Of a stretch of DNA of 64,000 nt, positions 1 through 11,646 are shown piece by piece (the first letter of the stretch is position 1; each line of letters starts with the position of its first letter). The stretch spans positions 18,213,190-18,277,189 of the forward strand of contig CM055887.1 of assembly GCA_029582165.1 (NCBI GenBank), read 5' to 3'. Source of the DNA: Portulaca oleracea. Taxonomy: Eukaryota; Streptophyta; Magnoliopsida; Caryophyllales; Portulacaceae. Under the pieces are notes generated by a model, which was not told the origin of the DNA, made no database searches, and worked only from the letters and a program-made list of their open reading frames with translations. Both the position numbers and the translations under genes were made by a program.

Positions 1-205
1 CTTAAAATTTCATCACATTTCTCAACCTTGACCTTAGTCTCAACTAAACCAACCACCTCACATTTATTCATATAAGCTAAAGCCAAAATTGCTTACTGTT
101 TATTACGGTGAGAAAGTCCTCTCACATTCCAAAATAAAATCCTATCCATTACCTTTCCTAGAAGAGCTTGCAAAATCACCCAATTGCACCATTTTTGGCT
201 CCCCC
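1..205 (-). pseudogene. LINE ORF2 5' end (AP endonuclease start), partial
   Basis: On the minus strand this reads as the start of an L1-type LINE ORF2. It has the endonuclease opening W-N-V-R-G-L-S followed about 25 residues later by an L-V-E-T-K-V-K block, which matches the metal-binding N-terminus of plant LINE endonucleases. An in-frame TAA follows the first block, so the copy is not functional. It runs off the left edge of the window. Upstream on its own strand it joins the GC-rich minisatellite and LINE ORF1 of the tandem array, which is the expected ORF1-to-ORF2 order for a LINE. The LINE identity is seen in the translation. That this is the array's original LINE context is inference. 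Confidence 0.7.
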
Positions 206-208
206 TCC

Positions 209-668
209 TGCGCGTTTCCCTAGGTCAGCGAGCTTCTTGAGGCAAAGCGGGACAGGCCTGACTCGCCTGAATACCTGCCGGTATGCTGGGGAAAAGCCCA
301 AATGTGCGCTTCCCGAGGCAATTCGGGTCGGGCCTGATTCGTCAAAATACCTATCAGTATGTTGGGCCTGGGAAAAGCCCAGTTGCAAGCTTCTCAAGGT
401 CAGCATGCTTCCTGAGGTAACCCGGACGGGCCTGACCCACCAGAATACCTGCCAGTATGTTGGGCCTTGGAAAAGCCCAGTTGCACGCTTCCCGAGGTAA
501 CCCAAGTCGAGCATAACCCATACGAATACATGCCGGTATGTTGCGGTTGGGAAAAGCCCAGCTCCACGTGTATCGAGTTCAGCATGCTTCCCAAGGTCAC
601 CCGGGTCGTGCATGACCCACCTGAATACCTGCAGGTATGTTGGGCCTACGAAAAGCCTAGTTGCACGC
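209..668. repeat. GC-rich minisatellite 1, leftmost copy
   Basis: About five or six degenerate repeats of roughly 80-90 bp. Each has the core AATACCTGCCGGTATGTTGG followed by GGGCCT, GAAAAGCCCA and GCTTCCCGAGGTAACCC. The last repeat holds a perfect 14-bp palindrome, ATACCTGCAGGTAT, at 625-638. Overlapping ORFs on both strands here come from the repeat and do not look like genes. This copy lacks the left edge seen in other units and abuts LINE ORF2 sequence instead. Confidence 0.85.
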
Positions 669-832
669 TTCACCTTTTTTTGGGCTCTTTTGTAATTTTT
701 TTTGGGGGGTTTTCCTTCATTATTTTTTGCATTTCGAAATTGTTGGCATTTTTCTAAATTATTCTAAAATAAAAGAAACTCCAAATAAATTGTAATATTT
801 ATAAAGCTGAATTGAATGACAAAATTCACCGT

Positions 833-1967
833 CTATAGCATCCTAGTCTTGACTTGGAATTTTCTATGCATCATTACCCAAGCATAGAAAGAGTGTTGGG
901 AGTGTTTAGCTTATTCCATACAAGCCTTACCCAGGGCCATTTTTCTTCTTCCAAATGGGTTTAGTATTAAGCCGGCATTGAGCAGACAAGTGACCATACA
1001 TATTACACTTAGTGCAATAGATTGGTTTCCATTCATAAACCACCTTCTGTTCCTTCAAGAAACCTTCATCATCAACAAAGTGTAAAGAATCTGGAAACGA
1101 TCCATCCAACTTGATATAAATAAGCACACGAGCAAAGATAAGCATCACTTTAGCAGTACTAGTATAATAAGTTTCGATTGGAATACCCCAAGTTACTAGA
1201 AATCTTCCCTAGGCCTGAAGGACTCCAGAATTTCCACTCCATTCCTAGAAATTGAACCCAAACAGGAAACGAAGCAAGCTTATCCTTAATAATAGGATCA
1301 CCCAGTTGTCATGCTTTGAAGACCATGGGTTTTCAATCAAAATATATGACGCTCTGGCTTAATATTTCATCCCGTTCCTCGATAGATCGAAATCTGAATA
1401 GAAAAATTCCCGATTCATGTCAATAGTTCCTTTCCATACCCTTATTACCCATCTTTTACGAACAAAACTATCTACAGCAGGCAGAGGGGGATTAGCACCC
1501 AGAATATACGCCAAAATAGATGGTTTCCAGAATGAAATTTTATATTCTAAATCTTGTTTTTCCAAAACTTGCATAGCTACTCCCTCTTTAACCATAGGTT
1601 CATAAAATTTCAATGCCATACCTCGCTTCTGATCCAAAGTTGTACCGTCAGCAGGGGGTTCGATTGGTTGTGCCTTCTCTTCCAAAATATCAGCCCAAGT
1701 CTTCATTTCCATCAAAACTTTTGTAATGTCACCAGCTTTCAGAGAAGGATCGTCCTTAGATGCAATAGTTGCTATTCCTTCAACTTCCATCTCCTTGCTC
1801 GAATTTAGAATGTCAATAACAGGAGACTCAAAATTCAAGCATCTAGTGGCCGACGGATTGCTATCAAGGGTCAAAATTCCAAATTCAGTTGGTGGAATTG
1901 CAGAGCATCGATCTCCACCAGCAGATATTTGGGATTTCTTCTTAATCGGCAGTTTTCTCCTTCCCAT
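833..1967 (-). pseudogene. LINE ORF1 copy 1 (DUF4283-like + CCHC zinc knuckle)
   Basis: ORF1 of plant L1-type LINEs encodes an RNA-binding chaperone that packages the LINE transcript. The start is the ATG of a basic N-terminus, M-G-R-R-K-L-P. It is followed by a DUF4283-like region (W-K-P-S-I-L-A-Y-x-L-G-A-N-P-P and a nearby F-V-R-K-R-W). Near the C-terminus is a zinc knuckle C-T-K-C-N-M-Y-G-H-L-S-A-Q-C, spaced CX2CX4HX4C. The reading frame is open for 202 codons (1359-1967), then shifts where units 3-5 have CCCC and this unit has CCC, near 1450. The knuckle is read in another frame (927-1148). The codon that is a TAG stop in units 2-4 is CAG here. Intact length would be about 378 residues. 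Not expected to be functional. Confidence 0.85.
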
Positions 1968-2116
1968 GCTTAGAGAGAGAAGCTCTAGCTAAAGAGAGAA
2001 AAGTTCATTATATATATATATTTGAAACAATGTGAGATTTTATTTCAAAAACAGACACTTGAGCCCAAGATTGATTTGATGATGTTAATTCATTTTTTGA
2101 GTGTTGTAGGTGCTAG

Positions 2117-2222
<106 letters not shown>

Positions 2223-2324
2223 AATGCGAGATTTTATTTTAGAAACAAGCACTTGAGCCCAAGAGAAAACAAGACTTAGCTACACAACATATTTATACAA
2301 TGATTATACTTGTTTTATCTCATG

Positions 2325-2663
2325 GCAATATATAAAGTTCTATCTCTGAGGTTTTGATGCTTTGGGCAGTGCTTGAAGGTTGCTTTGTAATGTTCTTGAA
2401 GCTGCAGCTATTTCGAGCGAGCCATAGATTTTAGGCATACGACATGATACCAACAAATAGCAACTGTTTCTGAGCCCTCCAAGCTTTCGTGAACAGGATC
2501 TTTTTGCACCTGGTCTCCTGGTTAAGAGCTGTAGGAAATATGATCCATGAGTTGATTTGGCCAGACAGTAGTGGTGTAGAAGCAGTTGTACATTAAGTGA
2601 TCTATTATTTCATCTTGTTGATGATAGAGGGGACAAGTCAGAGGGAGGTTAGGAATGTGCAGC
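2325..2663 (-). pseudogene. LINE ORF2 C-terminal tail, unit 1
   Basis: The minus strand reads as the zinc-binding region after the reverse transcriptase of plant LINEs. It has C-P-L-Y-H-Q-Q-D-E with I-D-H-L-M-Y-N-C and V-W shortly after, then a W-Y-H-V-V-C-L region typical of the C-terminal W-Y-H-x-W-L-x-R-N segment. Stops and frame changes interrupt it. It directly precedes the (TA)n tract on its own strand, as a LINE 3' end would. Endonuclease and most of the reverse transcriptase are absent, and the LTR-like segment sits where they would be. Confidence 0.7.
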
Positions 2664-3746
2664 TGTGGGACCCGGGAAAATCCCCATGGTATCCCACACG
2701 GTGAATGACGAGTCGAAATGGGTGTCTTATCTTTGAGGGGATTTACTCGAATTTCCCGTTAATTAAAACAAAGAAGCAACAGTAAAAGAATACAACAAAA
2801 AGACCCGAGGCCGGACCAGAGGCTACTGACCATGTAAATACATGGCGGTATTCTGCTTGTCAGTGGCTCAGGAACGACTTCCAAAGCCAGGAGTCAGAAT
2901 CTGAGCTAAAGGACTGGCCTAAATACCGCCAAGCATTTTGTCAGTCAGTAGTCCAGCAATGACTTCTTAAGCCAGGAGTCAGAATCCGAGCCAAACGACT
3001 ATCCCGAATACCGGCAGGTGTTCTGTTGGCCAGGGCTTGGGATATCCGGGGCAAATCCGTGTGAAGCTTCGAAATTATTCCGTCGAAATTCAAATTTTCT
3101 GTTCGTAGATTAACTTTTCTAAAATCGAAATATACAACCAAAAAAATGAAAGAAACGAAAAGACGAAGTTGAATAAAGAGTCGCCAATTAATTTTTAAAT
3201 GAGAATTAATAAAGTCAAAATTAATAACTCCAAAAACCACGAACCATGTGATTCGGATCGGAGGGTAAGGTTACGAATTCGAGAATGAAAATTCTCGAAT
3301 CCGCCCGTTCAATGAACGAACTCTAATAAACCGGTTAATTAAAGAAAAGAATAGAAATGAAGAATTGATTAGTGTAATTTATATTATTTAGTTACATACA
3401 AATTCAATATTAAATGCGAGAAACAATTGAATATAAAAGCGTAAGCGATAATGAACATGAATAAATTTTATTTACAAGCATTCAAGTTTAATTAGATCGA
3501 ATTTATTGTTAAATCATGTTACTAGATAATACAAGTGAAGTAAAGGAGGAGAGAGAGAGAGAGAGAGAAACTAAAAGGCCAAGTAAGTGAATGCAAAATG
3601 AATGAGACTGAGGGGGAGAGGAGAGAAAATGAAATCACCCAGTATCAATACGCTAGGGTGATTTCAGTGTAAAGGGTGAATGGAATAGGATGGAGTATTT
3701 AAGCTGAAATAGTGGTAGAAATTATTGTAAAAAATGAGAGGATAGC
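2664..3746 (-). repeat. Tat/Ogre-like LTR segment, unit 1 (with minisatellite 2 and GA tract)
   Basis: On the minus strand this resembles an LTR. It ends in CCCGGGTCCCACA and carries TTCGTAACCTTACCCTC followed by GGCGACTC, motifs also present at 50.5-50.65 kb and partly in the minus-strand LTR at 48.2-50.1 kb. A TATA-like TTAAATA (minus strand) lies just before a CT-rich leader, seen here as a GA tract at 3547-3568. Minisatellite 2 (about 2836-3050) has two to three ~87-bp repeats with GGCGGTATTCTG and GGAGTCAGAATC. Minisatellite 1 is probably its U3 end. No primer site or internal region was found, so a solo LTR is possible. Confidence 0.6.
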
Positions 3747-4244
3747 AAACCGCACACTGCAGCATCTTTGGGCTTTGAGGCGCCAGTGCGCGTTTCCCTA
3801 GGTCAGCGAGCTTCTCGAGGCAAACCGGTCGGCCCGACTACTCAATACCGCCAGATCTTTGTGGAAAAGCCCAAATGTGTGCTTCCCGGGGCAATTCGGG
3901 TTGGGCCATATTCGTCAAAATACCTATCAGTATGGTGGGCCTGGGAAAAGCCCAGTTGCAAGCTTCCCAAGGTCAGCACGCTTCCTGAGGTAACCCGAAC
4001 GGGCCTGACCCACCAGAATACCTGCCGGTATGTTGGGCCTAAGAAAAGCCCAGTTGCACGCTTCCCGAGGTAACCTAAGTCGAGCATAGCCCATCCGAAT
4101 ACCTGCCGGTATGTTGCGGTTGGGAAAAGCCTAGCTCCACGCGTATCGAGTTCAGCATGCTTCCCAAGGTAACCCGGGTCGTGCATGACCCACCTGAATA
4201 CCTGCAGGTATGTTGGGCCTGCGAAAAGCCTAGTTGCACGCTTC
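3747..4244. repeat. GC-rich minisatellite 1, unit 1/2 boundary
   Basis: Five to six ~80-90 bp repeats. The perfect palindrome ATACCTGCAGGTAT is at 4198-4211. The left edge differs from other units (CACACTGCAGCATC in place of GCCGCAATACCTGCAGG). Confidence 0.85.
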
Positions 4245-4405
4245 ACCTTTTTTTGGGCTCTTTTGTAATTTTTTTTGGGGGGTTTTCCTTCATTATTTTT
4301 TGCATTTCGAAATTGTTGGCAGTTTTCTAAATTATTCTAACAAAAAAGAAACTCCAAATAAATTGTAATATTTATAAAGCTGAATTGAATGACAAAATTC
4401 ACCGT

Positions 4406-5540
4406 CTATAGCATCCTAGTCTTGACTTGGAATTTTCTATGCATCATTACCCAAGCATAGAAAGAGTGTTGGGAGTGTTTAGCTTGTTCCATACAAGCCT
4501 TACCCAGGGCCATTTTTCTTCTTCCAAATGGGTTTAGTATTCTACCGGCATTGAGCAGACAAGTGACCATACATATTACATTTAGTGCAATAGATTGGTT
4601 TCCATTCATAAACCACCTTATGTTCCTTCAAGAAACCTTCATCATCAACAAAGTGTAAAGAATCTGGAAACTCTCCATCCAACTTGATATAAATAAGCAC
4701 ACGAGCAAAGTTAAGCATAGCTTTAGCAGTAGTAGTATAATCAGTTTCAATTGGAATACCCCAAGTTACTAGAAATCTTCCCAAGGCCTAAAGGACTCCA
4801 GAATTTCCATTCCATTCCTAGAAATTGAACCCAAACAGGAATCGAAGCAAGCTTATCCTTAATAATAGGATCACCCAGTTGCCATGCTTTGAAGACCATG
4901 GGTTTTCGATCAAAATATATGACTCTCTAGCTTAATATTTCATCCCGTTCCTCGATAGATCGATATCTGAATAGAAAAATTCCCGATTCATGTCGATAAT
5001 TCCTTTCTATACCCTTATTACCCATCTTTTACGAACAAAACTATCTACAGCAGGAAGAGGGGGATTAGCACCCAGAAGATACGCCAAAATACATGCTTTC
5101 CAGAATGAAATTTTATATTCTAAATCTTGTTTTTCCAAAACTTGCATAGCTACTCCCTCTTTAACCATAGGTTCATAAAATTTCAATGCCATACCTCGCT
5201 TCTGATCCAAAGTTGTACCGTCAGCAGGGGGTTCGATTGGTTGTGCCTTCTCTTCCAAAATATCAGCCCAAGTCTTCATTTCCATCAAAACTTTTGTAAT
5301 GTCACCAGCTTTTAGAGAAGGATCGTCCTTAGATGCAATAGTTGCTATTCCTTCAACTTCCATCTCCTTGCTCGAATTTAGAATGTCAATAACAAGAGAC
5401 TCAAAATTCAAGCATCTAGTGGCCGACGGATTGCTATCAAGGGTCAGAATTCCAAATTCAGTTGGTGTAATTGCAGAGCATCGATCTCCACCAGCAGATT
5501 TTTGGGATTTCTTCTTAATCGGCAGTTTTCGCCTTCCCAT
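4406..5540 (-). pseudogene. LINE ORF1 copy 2
   Basis: Same domain order as copy 1. Open from the ATG at 5540 for 177 codons (to 5007), then shifted by the one-base CCC deletion shared with copy 1. It also carries the in-frame TAG just after D-E-I-L-S (forward strand CTA near 4928) that copies 3 and 4 share but copies 1 and 5 do not. A second open segment (4542-4784) holds the knuckle, and the frame ending in K-T-R-M-L and a stop at 4406 marks the ORF1 C-terminus. Broken twice and not functional. Confidence 0.85.
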
Positions 5541-5685
5541 GCTTAGAGAGAGAAGCTCTAGCTAAAGAGAGAAAACTTCATTATATATATATTTGAAACA
5601 ATGTGAGATTTTATTTCAAAAACAGACACTTGAGCCCAAGATTGATTTGATGATGTTAATTCATTTTTTGAGTGTTGTAGGTGCT

Positions 5686-5687
<2 letters not shown>

Positions 5688-5747
<60 letters not shown>
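5688..5747. repeat. (TA)n microsatellite, ~60 bp
   Basis: Pure TA tract in the second unit. The flanking right-hand sequence carries an extra duplicated block (TTATACAATGATTATACAATGATGATG) absent from the other units. Confidence 0.97.
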
Positions 5748-5749
<2 letters not shown>

Positions 5750-5879
5750 AATGCGAGATATTTATACAATGATTATACAATGATGATGTTATTTCAGAAA
5801 CAAGCACTTGAGCCCAAGAGAAAACAAGACTTAGCTACACAACATATTTATACAATGATTATACTTGTTTGATCTCATG

Positions 5880-6218
5880 GCAATATATAAAGTTCTATCT
5901 CTGAGGTGTTGATGCTTTGGGCAGTGCTTGAAGGTTGCTTTGTAATGTTCTTGAAGCTGCAGCTATTTCGAAAGAGCCATAGATTTTAGGCATACGACAT
6001 GATACCAACAAATAGCAGCTGCTTGTGAGCCCTCCTAGCTTTCGTGTGGAGGATCTTTTTGCACCTGGTCTCCTGGTTAAGGGCTGCAGGAAATATGATC
6101 CATGAGTTGATTTGGCCAGACATTAGTGGTGTAGAAGCAGTTGTACATTAAGTGATCTACTATTTCATCTTGTTGATGGTAGAGGGGACAAGTCAGAGGG
6201 AGGTTAGGAATGTGCAGC
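5880..6218 (-). pseudogene. LINE ORF2 C-terminal tail, unit 2
   Basis: Homologous to the unit 1 tail, with the same zinc-binding cysteines and D-H-L-M-Y-N-C motif. It differs by scattered substitutions (for example GAAAGAGCC where other units have GAGCGAGCC). Confidence 0.65.
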
Positions 6219-7366
6219 TGTGGGACCCGGGAAAATCCCCATGGTATCCCACGCGGTGAATGACTAGTCGAAATAGGTGTCTTATCTTTGAGGGGATTTA
6301 CTCGAATTTCCCGTTAATTAATTATTGAGCTAAATCGACTTTTAAAATTTTATTTGAAATTTTAGAATTTTATCCATCCATAAAACGAAGAAGCAACAGT
6401 AAAAGAATACAACAAAAAGACCCGAGGCCGGACCAGAGGCTACTAACCATGTAAATACATGGCAGTATTCTGCCAGTCAGTGGCCCGGGAACGAGTTCCA
6501 AAGCCAGGAGTCAGAATCTGAGCTAATGGACTGGCCTAAATACCACCAAGCATTTTGTCAGTCAGTAGTCCAGGAATGACTGCTTAAGCCGGGAGTCAGA
6601 ATCCGAGCCAAACGACTAGCCTGAATACCGGCAGGTATTCTGTTGGCCAGGGCTTGGGATATCCGGGGCAAATCCGTGTGAAGCTTCGAAATTATTCCGT
6701 CGAAATTCAAATTTTCTGTTCGCAGATTAACTTTTCTAAAATCAAAATATAAAACCAAAAAAATGAAAGAAACGAAAATACGGAGTTGAATAAAGAGTCG
6801 CCAAATAATTTTTAAATGAGAATTAATAAACTAAAAATTAATGACTCCAAAAACGAAGAAACATGTGATTCGGATCTGAGTGTAAGGTTATGAATTCGAG
6901 TATGAAAATTCTCGAATCCGCCCATTCAACGAACGAACTCAAATAAACCGGTTAATTAAAGAAAAGAATAGAAATGAAGAAATAATTAGTGTAATTTATA
7001 TTATTTAGTTACATACAAATTCAATATTAAATGCGAGAAACAATTGAATATAAAAGCGAAAGCGATAATGAACATGAATAAATTCCATTTACAAGCATTC
7101 AAGTTTAATTAGGTCGAATTTATTATTAAATCATGTTACTAGATAATACAAGTGAAGTAAAGGAGTAGAGAGAGAGAGAGAGAGAAACTAAAAGGCCAAG
7201 TAAGTGAATGCAAAATGAATGAGACTGAGGGGGAGAGGAGAGAAAATGAAATCACCCAGCATCAATACGTTAGGGTGATTTCAGTGTAAAGGGTGAATGG
7301 AATAGGATGGAGTATTTAAGCTGAAATAGGGGTAGAAATTAGGGTAAAAAATGAGAGGATAGCAGC
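6219..7366 (-). repeat. Tat/Ogre-like LTR segment, unit 2
   Basis: Same segment as unit 1. It is longer because it keeps an AT-rich block after CCCGTTAATTAA (about 6315-6385) that unit 1 lacks. Minisatellite 2 is at about 6455-6668 and the GA tract at 7167-7186. Confidence 0.6.
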
Positions 7367-7865
7367 CGCAATACCTGCAGGCATGCTCTTTTGAGGCGCC
7401 TAGCTGCGCGTTTCCCTCGGTTAGCGAGCTTCTCGAGGCAAACCGGGTCAGGCCTGACTCGCCTGAATACCTGCTGGTATGCTGTGGAAAAGCCCAAATG
7501 TGTGCTTCCCGAGGCTATTCGGGTCGGGCCTGATTCGTCAAAATACCTATCAGTATGTTGGGCCTGGGAAAAGCCCAGTTGCAAGCTTCTCAACGTCAGC
7601 ATGCTTCCTGAGGTAACCCGGATGAGCCTGACCCACCAGAATACCTGCCGGTATGTTGGGCCTTGGAAAAGCCCAGTTGCACGCTTCACGAGGTAACCCA
7701 AGTCGAGCATAACCCATCCGAATACCTGCCGGTATGTTGCGGTAGGGAAAAGCCCAGCTCCACGCGTATCGAGTTCAACATGCTTCCCAAGGTAACCCGG
7801 GTCGTGCATGACCCACCTGAATACCTGCAGGTATGTTGGGCCTGCGAAAAGCCTAGTTGCACGCT
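7367..7865. repeat. GC-rich minisatellite 1, unit 2/3 boundary
   Basis: Six ~80-90 bp repeats beginning at AATACCTGCAGGCATGC. The open frames of about 100-176 codons here read the repeat on both strands. Confidence 0.85.
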
Positions 7866-8027
7866 TCACCTTTTTTTGGGCTCTTTTGTAATTTTTTTTA
7901 GGGGGTTTTCCTTCATTATTTTTTGCATTTCGAAATTGTTGCCATTTTTCTAAATTATTCTAAAAAAAAGAAACTCCAAATAAATTGTAATATTTATAAA
8001 GCTGAATTGAATGACAAAATTCACCGT

Positions 8028-9162
8028 CTATAGCATCCTAGTCATGACTTGAAATTTTCTATGCATCATTACCCAAGCACAGAAAGAGTGTTGGGAGTGT
8101 TTAGCTTGTTCCATACAAGCCTTACCCAGGGCCATTTTTCTTCTTCCAAATGGGTTTAGTATTCTGCCGGCATTGAGCAGACAAGTGACCATACATATTA
8201 CATTTAGTGCAATAGATTGGTTTCCATTCATAAACCACCTTCTGTTACTTCAAGAAACCTTCATCATCAACAAAGTGTAATGAACTGGAAACTCTCCATC
8301 CAACTTGATATAAATAAGCACACGAGCAAAGTTAAGCATAGCTTTAGTAGTAGTAGTATAATAAGTTTCAATTGGAATACCCCAAGTTACTAGAAATCTT
8401 CCCAATGCCTGAAGGACTCCAGAACTTCCATTCCATTCCTAGAAATTGAACCCAAACAGGAATCGAAGCAAGCTTATCCTTAATAATAGGATCACCCAGT
8501 TGCCATGCTTTGAAGACCATGTGTTTTCGATCAAAATATATGACTCTCTAGCTTAATATTTCATCCTGTTCCTCAATAGATCGAAATCTGAATAGAAAAA
8601 TTCCCGATTCATGTCGATAGTTCCTTTCCATACCCTTATTACCCCATCTTTTACGAACAAAACTATCTACAGCAGGCAGAGGGGGATTAGCACCCAGAAC
8701 ATATGCCAAAATAGATGGTTTCCAGAATGAAATTTCATATTCTAAATCTTGTTTATCCAAAACTTGCATAGCTACTCCCTCTTTAACCACAGGTTCATAA
8801 AACTTCAATGACATACCTCGCTTCTGATCCAAAGTTGTACCATCAGCAGGGGGTTTGATTGGTTGTGCCTTCTCTTCCAAAATATCAGCCCAAGTCTTCC
8901 TTTCCATCAAAACTTTTGTAATGTCACTAGCTTTTAGACAAGGATCGTCCTTAGATGCAATAGTTGCTATTCCTTCAACTTCCATCTCCTTGCTCGAATT
9001 TAGAATGTCAATAACAGGAGACTCAAAATTCAAGCATCTAGTGGCCGACGGATTGCTATCAGGAGTCGAAATTCCAAATTCAGTTGGTGTAATTGCAGAG
9101 CATCAACCTCCACCAGCAGATTTTTGGGATTTCTTCTTAAACGGCAGTTTTCTCCTTCCCAT
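8028..9162 (-). pseudogene. LINE ORF1 copy 3
   Basis: Keeps the four-C version, so the frame continues through F-V-R-K-R-W-G-N-K-G-M to D-E-I-L-S, where the shared TAG stops it. A private change in the N-terminal region (forward TCAACC where other copies have TCGATC) creates a TGA about 20 codons after the start. The longest open part is therefore 8548-9033. The CGA-to-TGA step fits loss of a methylated cytosine. A frame ending in the shared C-terminus covers 8028-8231. Confidence 0.85.
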
Positions 9163-9309
9163 CCTTAGAGAGAGAAGCTCTAGCTAGAGAGAGAAAACTT
9201 CATTATAAATATATTTGAAACAATGTGAGATTTTATTTCAAAAACAGACACTTGAGCCCAAGATTGATTTGATGATATTAATTCATTTTTTGAGTGTTGT
9301 AGGTGCTAG

Positions 9310-9388
<79 letters not shown>
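9310..9388. repeat. (TA)n microsatellite, ~79 bp
   Basis: Pure TA tract at the ORF2-tail/ORF1-leader junction of the third unit, with the same flanking direct copies as in unit 1. Confidence 0.97.
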
Positions 9389-9391
<3 letters not shown>

Positions 9392-9493
9392 AATGCGAGA
9401 TTTCATTTCAGAAACAAGCACTTGAGCCCAAGAGAAAACAAGACTTAGCTACACAACATATTTATACAATGATTATACTTGTTTGATCTCATG

Positions 9494-9832
9494 GCAATAT
9501 ATAAAGTTCTATCTCTGAGGTTTTGATGCTTTGGGCAGTGCTTGAAGGTTGCTTTGTAATGTTCTTGAAGCTGCAGCTATTTCGAGCGAGCCATAGATTT
9601 TAGGCATACGACATGATACCAACAAATAGCAGCTGCTTGTGAGCCCTCCTAGCTTTCGTGTGCAGGTTCTTTTTGCACCTGGTCTCCTGGTTAAAAGCTT
9701 CAGGAAATATGATCCATGAGTTGATTTGGCCAGACAGTAGTGGTGTAGAAGCAGTTGTAAATTAAGTGATCTACTATTTCATCTTGTTGATGGTAGAGGG
9801 GACAAGTCAGAGAGAGGTTAGGAATGTGCAGC
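9494..9832 (-). pseudogene. LINE ORF2 C-terminal tail, unit 3
   Basis: Homologous to the tails in the other units. Point changes only, seen by eye. Confidence 0.65.
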
Positions 9833-10983
9833 TGTGGGACCCGGGAAAATCCCCATGGTATCCCACGCGGTGATGACGAGTCGAAATGGGTGTCTTATCT
9901 TTGAGGGGATTTACTCGAATTTCCCGTTAATTAATTATTGAGCTAAATCGACTTTTAAAATTTTATTTGAAATTTTAGAATTTTATCCATCCAGAAAACG
10001 AAGAAGCAACAGTACAAGAATACAACAAAAAGACCCGAGGCCGGACCAGAGGCTACTAACCATGTAAATACATGGCGGTATTCTGCCAGTCAGTGGCCCG
10101 AGAACGAGTTCCAAAGCCAGGAGTCAGAATCTGAGCTAAAGGACTGGCCTGAATACCACCAAGCATTTTGTCAGTCAGTAGTCCAGGAATGACTTCTTAA
10201 GTCGGGAGTCAGAATCCGAGCCAAACGACTAGCCCGAATACCGGCAGGTATTCTTCTGGCCAGGGCTTGGGATATCCGGGGCAAATCCGTGTCAAGCTTC
10301 GAAATTATTCCGTCGAAATTCAAATTTTCTGTTCGTAGATTAACTTTCTAAAATCGAAATATAAAGCCAAAAAAATGAAAGAAACGAAAAGACGGAGTTG
10401 AATAAAGAGTCGCCAATTAATTTTAAATGAGAATTAATAAACTCAAAATTAATTACTCCAAAAACCACGAACCATGTGATTTGGATCGGAGGGTAAGGTT
10501 ACGAATTCGAGTATGAAAATTCTCAAATCGGCCCGTTCAACGAACGAACTCTAATCAACCGGTTAATTAAAGAAATGAATAGAAATGAAGAATTAATTAG
10601 TGTAATTTATATTATTTAGTTACATACAAATTCAATATTAAATGCGAGAAACAATTGAATATAAAAGCGAAAGCGATAATGAACATGAATAAATTCCATT
10701 TAAAAGCATTCAAGTTTAATTAGGTCGAATTTATTGTTAAATCATGTTACTAGATAATACAAGTGAAGTAAAGGAGTAGAGAGAGAGAGAGAGAGAGAGA
10801 GAAACTAAAAGGCCAAGTAAGTCAATGCAAAATGAATGAGATTGAGGGGGAGATGAGAGAAAATGAAATCACCAGTATCAATACGCTAGGGTGATTTCAG
10901 TGTAAAGGGTGAATGGAATAGGACGGAGTATTTAAGCTGAAATAGGGGTAGAAATTAGGGTAAAAAATGAGAGGATAGCAGCC
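9833..10983 (-). repeat. Tat/Ogre-like LTR segment, unit 3
   Basis: Includes minisatellite 2 (about 10068-10275) and the longest GA tract of the array (10776-10801). One base is missing from the GTGAATGACGAG motif seen in the other units. Confidence 0.6.
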
Positions 10984-11484
10984 GCAATACCTGCAGGCAT
11001 GCTGGGCTTTTGAGGCGCCCAGCTGCGCGTTTCCCTAGGTCAGCGAGCTTCTCGAGGCAAACCGAGTCGGGCCTGACTCGCCTGAATACCTGCCGGTATG
11101 CTGTGGAAAAGCCCAAATGTGTGGTTCCCGAGGCAATTCGGGTCGGGCCTGATTCGTCAAAATACCTATCAGTATGTTGGGCCTGGGAAAAGCCCAGTTG
11201 CAAGCTTCTCAAGGTCAGCACGCTTCCTAAGGTAACACGGACGGGCCTGACCCACCAGAATACCTGCCGGTATGTTGGACCTTGGAAAAGCCCAGTTGCA
11301 CGCTTCCCGAGGTAACCCAAGTCGAGCATAACCCATCCGAATACATGCCGGTATGTTGCGGTTGGGAAAAGCCCAGCTCCACGCGTATCGGGGTCAGCAT
11401 GCTTCCCAAGGTAACCCGGGTCGTGCATGACCCACCTGAATACCTGCAGGTATGTTGGGCCTGCGAAAAGCCTAGTTGCACGCT
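10984..11484. repeat. GC-rich minisatellite 1, unit 3/4 boundary
   Basis: Six ~80-90 bp repeats. One repeat carries GGGGTCAGCATGC in place of GAGTTCAGCATGC. Confidence 0.85.
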
Positions 11485-11646
11485 TCACCTTTTTTGGGCT
11501 CTTTTGTAATTATTTTTGGGGGGTTTTCCTTCATTATTTTTTGCATTTCGAAATTGTTGGCATTTTTCTAAATTATTCTAAAATAAAAGAAACTCCAAAT
11601 AAATTGTAATATTTATAAAGCTGAATTGAATGACAAAATTCACCGT

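Noticed and set aside
176..673. Open frames of 66-177 codons on both strands in minisatellite 1
   Set aside because: They read tandem repeats whose period keeps frames open, recur with the repeat in every unit, and show no domain.
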